Source: JAHECQ01 sp047638695 | Lineage (GTDB): Bacteria; Actinomycetota; Acidimicrobiia; Acidimicrobiales; SZUA-35 | Assembly (NCBI GenBank): GCA_047638695.1 | Contig: JBLINY010000171.1 | Location: forward strand, 1-7,651 | Length of the DNA stretch: 7,651 nucleotides | Direction of reading: 5' to 3' | Part shown: positions 1 to 6,031 of the stretch, piece by piece | How positions within the stretch are numbered: position 1 is the first letter of the stretch | Layout of the letters: each line of letters opens with the position of its first letter | Notes under the pieces: generated by a model | What the model was told of the DNA's origin: nothing | Seen by the model: only the letters and a program-made list of their open reading frames with translations | Databases searched by the model: none | Position numbers and translations under genes: made by a program

Positions 1-10
1 GAGCACGGCA

Positions 11-718
11 TCATACGGACTCAACCCACTGTTGGTTGGCGCCGTTGTGACAGTCGAACTGGATCAGCTGGACGCCATCGCCATTGCTGTTGCCAGGAAC
101 ATCGAGGCACCGACCAGTCCCGCTGTTGACCCAGCGCCCGGTCCCGTCTTTGGTCCAGAGTTGTGACTGGTCGCCATCGACACAGGGGACGGCAATCATG
201 TTGGCGGCGTTGCTGGAGTCAACCGGAGCCATGCATTGTCCGTTGACCCGGACTTGGGACCCTCCGGCTGAACTCTCCATAACCAGCATGGTCTGGGCGT
301 TCGAACTGTTGCAGGAGGCCTGGACAATCTCGCCTCCGACCTGACCTTGGATGCATTTGCCGCTTGATGCGGCCTGATTGAACCCGTTGAAGGTCTCGGT
401 GTACGTCGGCGGCGGCAGGGTCGACGACGAGGTCGAGCTGCTCGAAGAGCTGGACGAAGAGCTAGGAGGAGTTGTCGTCGAGGTCGTGGTGGGTGCCGCG
501 TACGGTGAAGTGCCAAGGTCGCTCGCCACGAGCACATCGCGGGACTCGCGAGCAGCACCGATCTCGTCACCGGTCTGGGAGAGGAATGTCCCCGACGACT
601 CCTCGAGGTTGTCTACCGCAACAAGGCTTACGGCAGTAAACGTTGATAGGGCCAGGGCGTAACCGGTCAGACTGGCGCCACGCTGGCCGAGCTTGAGGAT
701 GCGGTGGAGTGTCTTCAC
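11..718 (-). CDS. Flp-pilin-like N-terminus fused to a ricin-B-type beta-trefoil lectin domain
   Basis: This 235-residue protein is probably exported or membrane-anchored and binds carbohydrate. Residues 1-14 form a short basic leader ending in RG. Residues 15-38 (ASLTGYALAL onward) are hydrophobic and match the start of mature Flp/Tad pilins, with a likely prepilin peptidase site at G14/A15. Residues 76-105 are a Thr/Ser/Pro linker with a run of ten Ser. Residues about 110-235 resemble a ricin-B (CBM13-like) trefoil: three cysteine pairs (C122/C136, C162/C179, C204/C223) and QxW motifs at Q186-W188 and Q229-W231, with a degenerate one near Q142. The GTG start is the first possible start after an in-frame stop upstream; no Shine-Dalgarno sequence is seen. 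It lies 140 bp downstream of folC on the same strand and may have its own promoter. The usual pilin Glu+5 is Gly here (G19), so assembly into a pilus is uncertain. The lectin fold call is firm; the pilin-like call is moderate; the sugar bound is unknown. Confidence 0.82.
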   Translation of the reverse strand: MKTLHRILKLGQRGASLTGYALALSTFTAVSLVAVDNLEESSGTFLSQTGDEIGAARESRDVLVASDLGTSPYAAPTTTSTTTPPSSSSSSSSSSTSSSTLPPPTYTETFNGFNQAASSGKCIQGQVGGEIVQASCNSSNAQTMLVMESSAGGSQVRVNGQCMAPVDSSNAANMIAVPCVDGDQSQLWTKDGTGRWVNSGTGRCLDVPGNSNGDGVQLIQFDCHNGANQQWVESV

Positions 719-858
719 CCAACGATCATCGGAGTGAGGAGACCGTGACTTGAATCACTAGGCAACCACTCCTGTTCGCCGTAGGTCCAACGACTCAGAA
801 ACTGGTCAGGAAGCAATGTCGGCTGGTCGTGGCCAAGAGAAACCGGCCCGAATCGACC
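719..858. other. Intergenic region between folC and the lectin gene
   Basis: These 140 bp hold no convincing gene. They contain a GTGA-N6-TCAC palindrome at 745-758 and a weak -10-like GATGAT (minus strand, 725-730) six bases before the GTG of the lectin gene. I see no strong terminator hairpin with a T tract after folC, so read-through from folC cannot be excluded. Confidence 0.5.
745..758. promoter_or_regulatory. Candidate CRP/FNR-family operator, GTGA-N6-TCAC
   Basis: The plus strand reads GTGA-CTTGAA-TCAC, a perfect match to the inner half-sites of CRP-family operators (TGTGA-N6-TCACA), though the outermost T and A are missing. Its centre is about 33 bp upstream of the GTG of the lectin gene, a promoter-like position. 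If that mRNA is leaderless the site would overlap the -35 region. The regulator is not in the window, and a chance match is possible. Confidence 0.35.
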
Positions 859-2187
859 TCAGTCGCTGGCGATCGAGCGGGCGGCGGCCCGCACTTCGCC
901 AACAACGTAAATGCTGCCGCTCACCAGAATCAGGTCATCGGCGGCGGTGACCGCTTGAGCCCGCGTCAACGCATCGATGGCGTTCGGGACGACTTCAACA
1001 CCGATGCCCAGCTGGCTGGCTGCCGCTGCGATCTCTTCGGCCGGAATGGCCCTGGACCAATCCGGCTGGGTCACGATGACCGCATCGAAATCGTTGGCGC
1101 CGAAAGCGATCAGCATCTCGGCCGGATCTTTCCCGGACAAGATGCCAATGACAAGCACCCACGAGCCGAGCCGGGCGAACTCCGAATCGAGGGTCTCCTT
1201 CGCAGCGCGCGCTCCGTCGGGGTTGTGGGCTCCGTCGAGCACGACCACTGGATCGTGGCTGACCACTTCGAATCTGGCCGGAAGCTCGACTCCGAGCAGC
1301 GCCTCTTCGACCAGCTCCTGATCAACCGGACCATCGAAGAACGCTTCTACGACGGCGAGGGCGGATGCCAAATTCGTGCCCTGATGGCGGCCGTGAAATG
1401 GCACATGGAGCTGTTCGTAGCGCCCACCGGGTGTGCGAAGGTCGATAACTCGACCTCCTACCGCCGACAGATTCGCCTCGACCTCGAAGTCGGTACCAGC
1501 AACCCAGAGGTCGCGACGTGGTTCGAGGTCAATGATCTCGCGCACGTCCTCCATCGGGTCACCGAGCACCACGTGGCAGTCAGGCTTGATGATTCCGGCC
1601 TTTTCGCTCGCCACCCGGAACCGCCAGCCGTCGGTGCCATCGGTATGGTCTTTGCCGATGTTCGTAATGAGAGCCACGTCTGGTTCGACGACATTGGTGC
1701 TGTCGTAACGACCGAGCAATCCAACTTCGACGACGGCCACGTCGACCCCGAGGTCGGCGAACCAGACGAACGCAGCGGCGGTGAGAAGGTCCCAGCGGGT
1801 CGGGCGGCGCTCGAGAAGGGGCTCGACATCGGCAAGGAGCGTGATGATGCGGGCAAAGTCAGCATCGCTGATCGGCAGGTCGTTGTAGGTCAGCCGTTCG
1901 TTGATGCGCTCGATATTTGGGCTCGTGAAGGTTCCGACAGACAATCCGGTGGCCGAAAGAATGGCGCTGGCGAATCTGGTCGTCGAGCCCTTCCCGTTGG
2001 TTCCGGTGACGTGGATCACCCGATAGGCCAGATGAGGGTCGCCAAGAGCGTGAAGCAGTTCGGTAATAGCCTCGAGCCCAAGGCCCGCAGTGTGGCCCGC
2101 TGTCGGCATCGGCGCCGTCGTACCAAGCTTTTTGCCTTCGAAGTTTGTGTGGTCCTCGAGATAGGCGAGGGCGCCGGGGAAATCCAA
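859..2187 (-). CDS. folC: Bifunctional dihydrofolate synthase / folylpolyglutamate synthase
   Basis: FolC is a cytoplasmic Mur-ligase-family enzyme. It joins L-glutamate to dihydropteroate and/or adds further glutamates to reduced folates, using ATP. The 442 residues are full length. Seen in order: start region with ALAYL (6-10); P-loop TGTNGKGS (61-68); TSPNIERINERL (88-99), matching the family TSPHL-x-ERI segment; EVGLLGRYDSTN (154-165), matching EVGLGGR-x-D-x-TN; ITNIGKDHTDGTDG (174-187); SEKAGIIK (194-201), the segment holding the family's active-site lysine; LPARFEV (302-308), where the usual PGR is PAR; DGAHNP (318-323); and SGSIYVVGEVR near the C-terminus. The start is TTG, chosen because MDFPGALAYL aligns with normal FolC starts and an in-frame TAA lies just upstream. 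There is no clear Shine-Dalgarno sequence. It sits 26 bp after clpX and is probably co-transcribed with it. Whether it does one or both reactions cannot be read from sequence alone. Confidence 0.96.
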   Translation of the reverse strand: MDFPGALAYLEDHTNFEGKKLGTTAPMPTAGHTAGLGLEAITELLHALGDPHLAYRVIHVTGTNGKGSTTRFASAILSATGLSVGTFTSPNIERINERLTYNDLPISDADFARIITLLADVEPLLERRPTRWDLLTAAAFVWFADLGVDVAVVEVGLLGRYDSTNVVEPDVALITNIGKDHTDGTDGWRFRVASEKAGIIKPDCHVVLGDPMEDVREIIDLEPRRDLWVAGTDFEVEANLSAVGGRVIDLRTPGGRYEQLHVPFHGRHQGTNLASALAVVEAFFDGPVDQELVEEALLGVELPARFEVVSHDPVVVLDGAHNPDGARAAKETLDSEFARLGSWVLVIGILSGKDPAEMLIAFGANDFDAVIVTQPDWSRAIPAEEIAAAASQLGIGVEVVPNAIDALTRAQAVTAADDLILVSGSIYVVGEVRAAARSIASD

Positions 2188-2199
2188 GGAACGCAGTCT

Positions 2200-2211
2200 G
2201 TCTTACAAGAC
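2200..2211. repeat. Short palindrome in the clpX-folC gap
   Basis: GTCTT-AC-AAGAC, 5-bp arms around a 2-bp centre, fills about half of the 26-bp gap between the clpX stop and the folC TTG start. There is no T tract, so it is not a terminator. It could be an RNA processing or protein-binding site, or chance. Confidence 0.3.
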
Positions 2212-2213
2212 CG

Positions 2214-3488
2214 TCAGGAGGCGGCGCGCCGCTGTCGCGGCTTCGCCTGCGTTCGTGGCACCAGGGTGGGATTAACCCGATCGAGCACGCTGGGCGCATC
2301 GATCACACATTTTCCGACATCCTCACGACCCGGAAGGTCGTACATGACATCGAGGAGTACCTCTTCGAGAATGGCTCGGAGGCCACGAGCCCCAGTACCT
2401 CGGAGCAGCGCCTGGTCGGCAATGGCCTGCAAGGCGTCGTCGGTGAACTCGAGCTCTACATCTTCCATCTCGAAGAACTTCTGATACTGCTTGACCAGAG
2501 CGTTCTTCGGTGCGATCAAGATCTCAACAAGCGCCTCGTGCGACAAGCTGGTCACCGTGGCGTTCACCGGTAAGCGGCCGACGAACTCGGGGATAAGCCC
2601 GAACTTGAGAAGATCTTCTGGGCGGAGCTGCCGGTAGATGTCACCGGTGAGTCGCTCTGCTTCGGTTGGGATTTCGGCACGGAACCCAATCGACTTGTTG
2701 CCAAGCCGCGTCTCGATGATGTTGTCGATCCCGGCGAAGGCACCGCCACAGATGAACAAAATGTTCGAGGTGTCGATCTGAATGAAATCTTGGTGGGGGT
2801 GCTTGCGACCTCCCTGTGGGGGAACCGAAGCAACCGTCCCTTCCAGAATCTTGAGCAGCGCCTGTTGTACGCCCTCACCTGACACATCGCGGGTAATCGA
2901 CGGGTTCTCGCTCTTTCGGGCGATCTTGTCGATCTCGTCGATGTAGATGATCCCGGTCTCGGCCCGCTTCACATCGAAGTCGGCTGCCTGGAGGATCTTG
3001 AGCAGGATGTTCTCAACGTCTTCGCCGACGTAACCAGCCTCGGTGAGAGCCGTCGCGTCGGCGATAGCGAAGGGAACGTTCAACATTCGGGCCATGGTCT
3101 GGGCCAGCAGCGTCTTGCCGCATCCGGTCGGACCAAGCAACAAGATGTTCGACTTTGCCAGCTCGACCTCGGAGCCAGCGGCGTGCTGGGTGCCGTACTG
3201 AATGCGTTTGTAGTGGTTGTAGACCGCAACCGACATGATCTTCTTGGCCGACTCCTGGCCGACGATGTACTCGTTCAGGAACTCGTTGATCTCGCGCGGC
3301 CTTGGCAGCTCATCAAAGTCGACCTCGGTTCCTTCAGCCAGTTCTTCTTCGATGATCTCGTTGCAGAGATCGATGCACTCATCGCAGATGTAGACGCCAG
3401 GACCGGCGATCAGCTTCTTTACTTGCTTCTGCGACTTGCCACAGAACGAGCATTTGAGAAGCTCGCCCCCCTCACCGAATTTGGCCAC
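2214..3488 (-). CDS. clpX: ATP-dependent Clp protease ATP-binding subunit ClpX
   Basis: ClpX is the hexameric AAA+ unfoldase that recognises tagged proteins and threads them into ClpP. The 424 residues are a normal full length. The N-terminal zinc-binding domain has C13, C16, C35 and C38. The ATPase core shows Walker A GPTGCGKT (119-126), the pore-1 loop GYVG (152-155), Walker B IYIDE (181-185), the RKH pore loop (228-230), the IGF ClpP-docking tripeptide (267-269), an arginine finger at R305 in PEFVGR, and the sensor-2 motif GARGLR with R368. The last 18 residues are a basic tail (PRTQAKPRQRRAAS at the end) of unknown role. The start is GTG, preceded by AAGGGA six bases away, and gives the typical ClpX N-terminus MAKFGEGGELLKCSFCGKSQ. 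It follows clpP by 19 bp, so protease and unfoldase are probably made from one mRNA. Confidence 0.99.
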   Translation of the reverse strand: MAKFGEGGELLKCSFCGKSQKQVKKLIAGPGVYICDECIDLCNEIIEEELAEGTEVDFDELPRPREINEFLNEYIVGQESAKKIMSVAVYNHYKRIQYGTQHAAGSEVELAKSNILLLGPTGCGKTLLAQTMARMLNVPFAIADATALTEAGYVGEDVENILLKILQAADFDVKRAETGIIYIDEIDKIARKSENPSITRDVSGEGVQQALLKILEGTVASVPPQGGRKHPHQDFIQIDTSNILFICGGAFAGIDNIIETRLGNKSIGFRAEIPTEAERLTGDIYRQLRPEDLLKFGLIPEFVGRLPVNATVTSLSHEALVEILIAPKNALVKQYQKFFEMEDVELEFTDDALQAIADQALLRGTGARGLRAILEEVLLDVMYDLPGREDVGKCVIDAPSVLDRVNPTLVPRTQAKPRQRRAAS

Positions 3489-3507
3489 GGGTGGTCCCTT
3501 TCCCGGA

Positions 3508-4179
3508 TCAGGTACCGACGGCCCGAATGGGTCCGCTGGTATCGGCGAAATCGCGCTGCTGAATGACCTCGTCGATCAAGCCGTAGTCCTTGGCCTGCTC
3601 GGCCGTGAGCACGAAGTCGCGGTCGGTGTCGGCTTTGATTCGTTCCTCGGTCTGGCCGGTGTGGCGAGCCAAGATCATCTCAAGCTGTTGCTTCATCCGC
3701 TCGATCTCGTTCGCCGCGATCTCGAGGTCGGAGACCTGACCCTGGGCGCCCGAGTAGGGCTGGTGCAGGAGGATGCGGGCGCTGGGGAGCGCCATGCGCT
3801 TACCGGCAGTTCCCGCTGCCAGCAGCACGGCGGCAGCCGATGCTGCCTGACCGAAGCAGATCGTGTTCACGTCGGGGCGAATGAACTGCATCGTGTCGTA
3901 GATGGCGAAGAGCGCATTGATATCGCCGCCCGGAGAGTTGATGTACAGGTTGATGTCGCGGTCGGGATTTTCCGACTCGAGGAACAACAGCTGGGCACAG
4001 ATGATGTTGGCGATGACATCGTCGATCGGGGTACCGAGAAAGATTATGTTGTCGCGCAGCAGTCGGGAGTAGAGGTCGACTCGACCCTCTGCCCCGCTCG
4101 CCGTCTTCTCGATGACGCTCGGGACCATGTAGTTACTGCTTCGCAGTCGGTCGCTGGCTGGCAGATGATCGGGGGTCAC
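3508..4179 (-). CDS. clpP: ATP-dependent Clp protease proteolytic subunit ClpP
   Basis: ClpP is the serine peptidase that forms the two-ring degradation chamber used with ClpX. The 223 residues contain the catalytic triad S114 (in GQAASAAAV), H139 (in LLHQP) and D188 (in DTDRD). The 25- and 49-residue spacings match those in E. coli ClpP. YINSPGG (79-85), the oxyanion-hole region, is intact. Residues 1-17 precede the part that aligns with mature ClpP (MVPSVIEKT, from M18) and may be a propeptide. The start is GTG at 4179, which overlaps the tig stop as GTGA; a GAGGAAGG Shine-Dalgarno six bases upstream supports it over the ATG at codon 18, which has none. The GQAASAAAVLLAAG stretch is typical of actinobacterial ClpP. 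Only one clpP is present here, where Mycobacterium and Streptomyces have two adjacent copies. Confidence 0.98.
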   Translation of the reverse strand: MTPDHLPASDRLRSSNYMVPSVIEKTASGAEGRVDLYSRLLRDNIIFLGTPIDDVIANIICAQLLFLESENPDRDINLYINSPGGDINALFAIYDTMQFIRPDVNTICFGQAASAAAVLLAAGTAGKRMALPSARILLHQPYSGAQGQVSDLEIAANEIERMKQQLEMILARHTGQTEERIKADTDRDFVLTAEQAKDYGLIDEVIQQRDFADTSGPIRAVGT

Positions 4180-5660
4180 TCGGTGCCTTCCTCAGTCTCT
4201 TCGTCGGACTCTGTCGCTGTGTCGGACTCTGTCGCTGTGTCGGAGTCTGTCGCTGTGTCGGAGTCAGTATCGCTGGCGGATGCGGTCGTGCTGTCGTCTT
4301 CAGCGGCCTCAGCAAGGTGAGCCGGAACGGGTTCTGGCTCCTCCGGCATGATCAAGATCGCTGGATCGATGGTGTTGTCATCTTCGTCGACCAACGTGGC
4401 CTGCTCAACGAGCCAGTCGAGCGCCTTGCCCTTCTGGAGATCAGATCGTACCGCTGGGAGCTGACCGGCGGTGGCAAAGTCGTCGCGAACCTCTTCGAGC
4501 GAACGGCCGATCTGCTCGGCGACCTGGATTAGCTCGGCATCAAGATCCTCGTCGGTGGCGAGCAGACCCTCTTTGGCGGCGATGGCACGCAGCGCCAAGT
4601 CGAGCTTGGCCGACGATTCGGCCGACTCGCGGAGCTGCTCCATCATGTCTTCCCGGGTCGTGCCGCTGAACTGCATGTATTGCTCGAGCGACAGCCCCTG
4701 GGCTTGCAAACGCATGGCCATGTCCTGTGCCCGGTTCTCGACCTCGAGGTCGATCAGGGCCTCGGGTACGTCATCGTCGTTCACCAGTGCCGACGCGGCC
4801 TCAGCCACATTGTTACGGCGGGCGGTGACGGCCTCGACCATGCTGCTGCGTTCTTGGCGCTCGCGAAGGTCGGCCCGCAGTTCGGCGATGGTTTCGAACT
4901 CTGAGTTCTCCTTGGCGAAGGCGTCATCGAGCGGAGGTAGCACGGTGGCCTGCACCTCGTTCACCTTCACGGTGAATGCGAGAGGCTCCTCTTCTTCTTC
5001 GTCAGGGTGATCGGCAGAGAACGCAAGCTCGTCTCCCGCCGACGATCCGGTTAGTTGCTCGTCAAGCTCGGGCACGACGGCACCCAGGCCAACCTGGTAC
5101 AGGTAGTCGTCGGTGGTGAGACCGTCGACCGGCTCGCCCTCGTGGAGTACCTCGATGTCGATCTTGACCCGATCGCCGTCTTCGGCTGGCCGATCGACGG
5201 TCTCGAGATCGCCGAACTGGCCCCGCATCTGCTCGAGGGCTTCGTCGACCTGTTCGTCGGCAACATGGGGGCTGGGTATGGTGACCTTGAGGTCGGCATA
5301 GTCGCTGAGCTCGACCGAGGGCCGAATCTCGACGACGGCGTCGAAGGTGATGTCGCCGGACTCTTCGCCATCGGTGATGTCGATCTCGGGTGGGCCGATG
5401 ACATCGACCTCGTGTTCCTTGACCGCCTCGACGTAGTAGTTGGGCAGGCCCTCGCGAAAAGCGTCCTGTCGGGCGTACTCGCTACCGATGCGGGCCTCGA
5501 TCACCTTGCGTGGCGCCTTGCCAGGCCGGAAGCCGGGCAACTTGACTTCGCTGGCTAACCGCTTGAAGGCAGCGTCGAGGTCGTTCTCGAACTCAGCTGC
5601 CTCGACCTCGACGGTGACCTTTACCTTGTTGCCCTCGAGGGCTTCGACTGAAGATTTCAC
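4176..5660 (-). CDS. tig: Trigger factor, ribosome-associated chaperone and peptidyl-prolyl isomerase
   Basis: Trigger factor binds the ribosome exit tunnel, shields nascent chains and has FKBP-type prolyl isomerase activity. The 494 residues exceed the E. coli protein (432). Domains seen: N-terminal ribosome-binding domain (1 to about 115) with the signature GFRPGKAP (43-50); FKBP-like domain about 155-240, interrupted by an acidic stretch DEEEEEP (220-226); C-terminal chaperone arms about 250-425. From about 426 to 494 there is an acidic Asp/Glu/Ser/Thr tail with three six-residue repeats (DTATDS, DTATES, DTATES, 468-485) encoded by an 18-bp tandem repeat. The start is GTG, and MKSSVEALEGNKVKVTVEV aligns with normal trigger factor starts. 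No Shine-Dalgarno sequence is visible, but TACACT lies 7 bases upstream, so the mRNA may be leaderless. It is the first gene of the tig-clpP-clpX-folC run and diverges from the tRNA-Pro gene. Confidence 0.97.
   Translation of the reverse strand: MKSSVEALEGNKVKVTVEVEAAEFENDLDAAFKRLASEVKLPGFRPGKAPRKVIEARIGSEYARQDAFREGLPNYYVEAVKEHEVDVIGPPEIDITDGEESGDITFDAVVEIRPSVELSDYADLKVTIPSPHVADEQVDEALEQMRGQFGDLETVDRPAEDGDRVKIDIEVLHEGEPVDGLTTDDYLYQVGLGAVVPELDEQLTGSSAGDELAFSADHPDEEEEEPLAFTVKVNEVQATVLPPLDDAFAKENSEFETIAELRADLRERQERSSMVEAVTARRNNVAEAASALVNDDDVPEALIDLEVENRAQDMAMRLQAQGLSLEQYMQFSGTTREDMMEQLRESAESSAKLDLALRAIAAKEGLLATDEDLDAELIQVAEQIGRSLEEVRDDFATAGQLPAVRSDLQKGKALDWLVEQATLVDEDDNTIDPAILIMPEEPEPVPAHLAEAAEDDSTTASASDTDSDTATDSDTATESDTATESDEETEEGTE
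4186..4193 (-). promoter_or_regulatory. Shine-Dalgarno sequence of clpP inside the end of tig
   Basis: The minus strand reads GAGGAAGG, six bases before the clpP GTG. It lies within the last codons of tig. It decides the clpP start, and with the 4-base GTGA overlap it suggests translational coupling of the two genes. Confidence 0.7.
4204..4275. repeat. 18-bp tandem repeat, four units, in the 3' end of tig
   Basis: The unit TCGGACTCTGTCGCTGTG occurs at 4204-4221 and exactly again at 4222-4239. It recurs with one change at 4240-4257 and with more changes at 4258-4275. Each unit encodes six residues of the acidic tail of trigger factor. Because 18 is a multiple of three, gain or loss of units would keep the frame. 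Confidence 0.93.
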
Positions 5661-5667
5661 TGGGCGG

Positions 5668-5673
5668 AGTGTA
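5668..5673 (-). promoter_or_regulatory. Candidate -10 element for a leaderless tig transcript
   Basis: The minus strand reads TACACT, matching TAnnnT, with seven bases (CCGCCCA) between it and the GTG of tig. That spacing would put the transcription start at or next to the start codon. No Shine-Dalgarno sequence is present, as expected for a leaderless mRNA. No good -35 hexamer is visible. Confidence 0.45.
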
Positions 5674-5742
5674 CCGAGCTGAATCGGCGGCGGTTTGATG
5701 GTTTGAGGTTAGGAATTCGCCTCGGTCGCGCGCACCAACCGC

Positions 5743-5748
5743 TAGGCT
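5743..5748 (+). promoter_or_regulatory. Candidate -10 element of the tRNA-Pro gene
   Basis: TAGGCT matches TAnnnT and ends nine bases before the mature 5' end of the tRNA, leaving room for a very short leader. No convincing -35 box is seen at the expected distance, so this rests on position and one hexamer. Confidence 0.35.
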
Positions 5749-5757
5749 TGTCGATTC

Positions 5758-5831
5758 CGGGATGTGGCGCAGGTTGGTAGCGCACCTGCTTTGGGAGCAG
5801 GGGGTCGGGAGTTCAAATCTCCCCATCCCGA
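5758..5831 (+). tRNA. tRNA-Pro, anticodon UGG
   Basis: This is a complete 74-nt cloverleaf. The acceptor arms CGGGATG (5758-5764) and CATCCCG (5824-5830) pair over all 7 bp. The D stem is GCGC/GCGC (5767-5770, 5780-5783). The anticodon stem is CCTGC/GCAGG with loop TTTGGGA, and the anticodon is TGG at 5792-5794. A 5-nt variable loop follows, then the T stem GGGAG/CTCCC with loop TTCAAAT. The discriminator base is A5831, and the 3' CCA is not encoded. U34 lets it read CCA, CCG and possibly other Pro codons. It stands alone, divergent from tig, and tRNA 3' ends are common sites of island integration. Confidence 0.98.
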
Positions 5832-5835
5832 CAAA

Positions 5836-5859
5836 GAAACCACTGTTCAACGGGTTTTT
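5836..5859 (+). terminator. Weak intrinsic terminator after tRNA-Pro
   Basis: GAAACC (5836-5841) can pair with GGTTTT (5853-5858), with one G-T wobble, around a loop of about 11 bases; the 3' arm runs into a T5 tract (5855-5859). It begins five bases after the tRNA. The stem is short and AT-rich, so strength is uncertain. Confidence 0.4.
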
Positions 5860-6031
5860 CATTGAGGCCAACAGCAACCCTCAGGGTGGTTTGCGAGTGC
5901 TCTGAGCGCAGAGAGGTCGAGCGCATAGAAGTAGCCTCGATTCGTCTGGAGCAAGCGCTACCGCCGGCCATTCGGGTCACCCAAGTTGGGCCAACCGTGC
6001 GAATTGAAGAGCCGATACCTGTTGCTGCGGC
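5860..6031. other. Intergenic region between tRNA-Pro and the MFS gene
   Basis: About 170 bp with no convincing gene. A small hairpin CTCTG-AGCG-CAGAG lies at 5900-5913 and a near-palindrome CCCAA-G-TTGGG at 5980-5990, close to the 3' end of the convergent MFS gene; neither has a T tract. I did not find a second copy of the tRNA 3' end here. Confidence 0.5.

Noticed and set aside
405..495. GA-rich tract on the plus strand that looks like a simple repeat
   Set aside because: It is the reverse of the Ser/Thr/Pro linker codons of the lectin protein and has no regular repeat unit.
829..2484. A 551-codon open frame on the plus strand across folC and the end of clpX
   Set aside because: It lies opposite a clear folC and part of clpX, has no recognisable domain, and has the charged low-information composition of an antisense shadow in high-GC DNA.
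3436..4320. A 294-codon plus-strand open frame opposite clpP and the end of tig
   Set aside because: It is antisense to firmly identified genes; its C-terminal repeats are only the reverse reading of the tig tandem repeat.
5593..5877. A 94-codon minus-strand frame containing GRFELPTPCSQSRCATNLRH
   Set aside because: This is the well-known false protein made by translating the antisense of a tRNA gene; it covers the tRNA-Pro.
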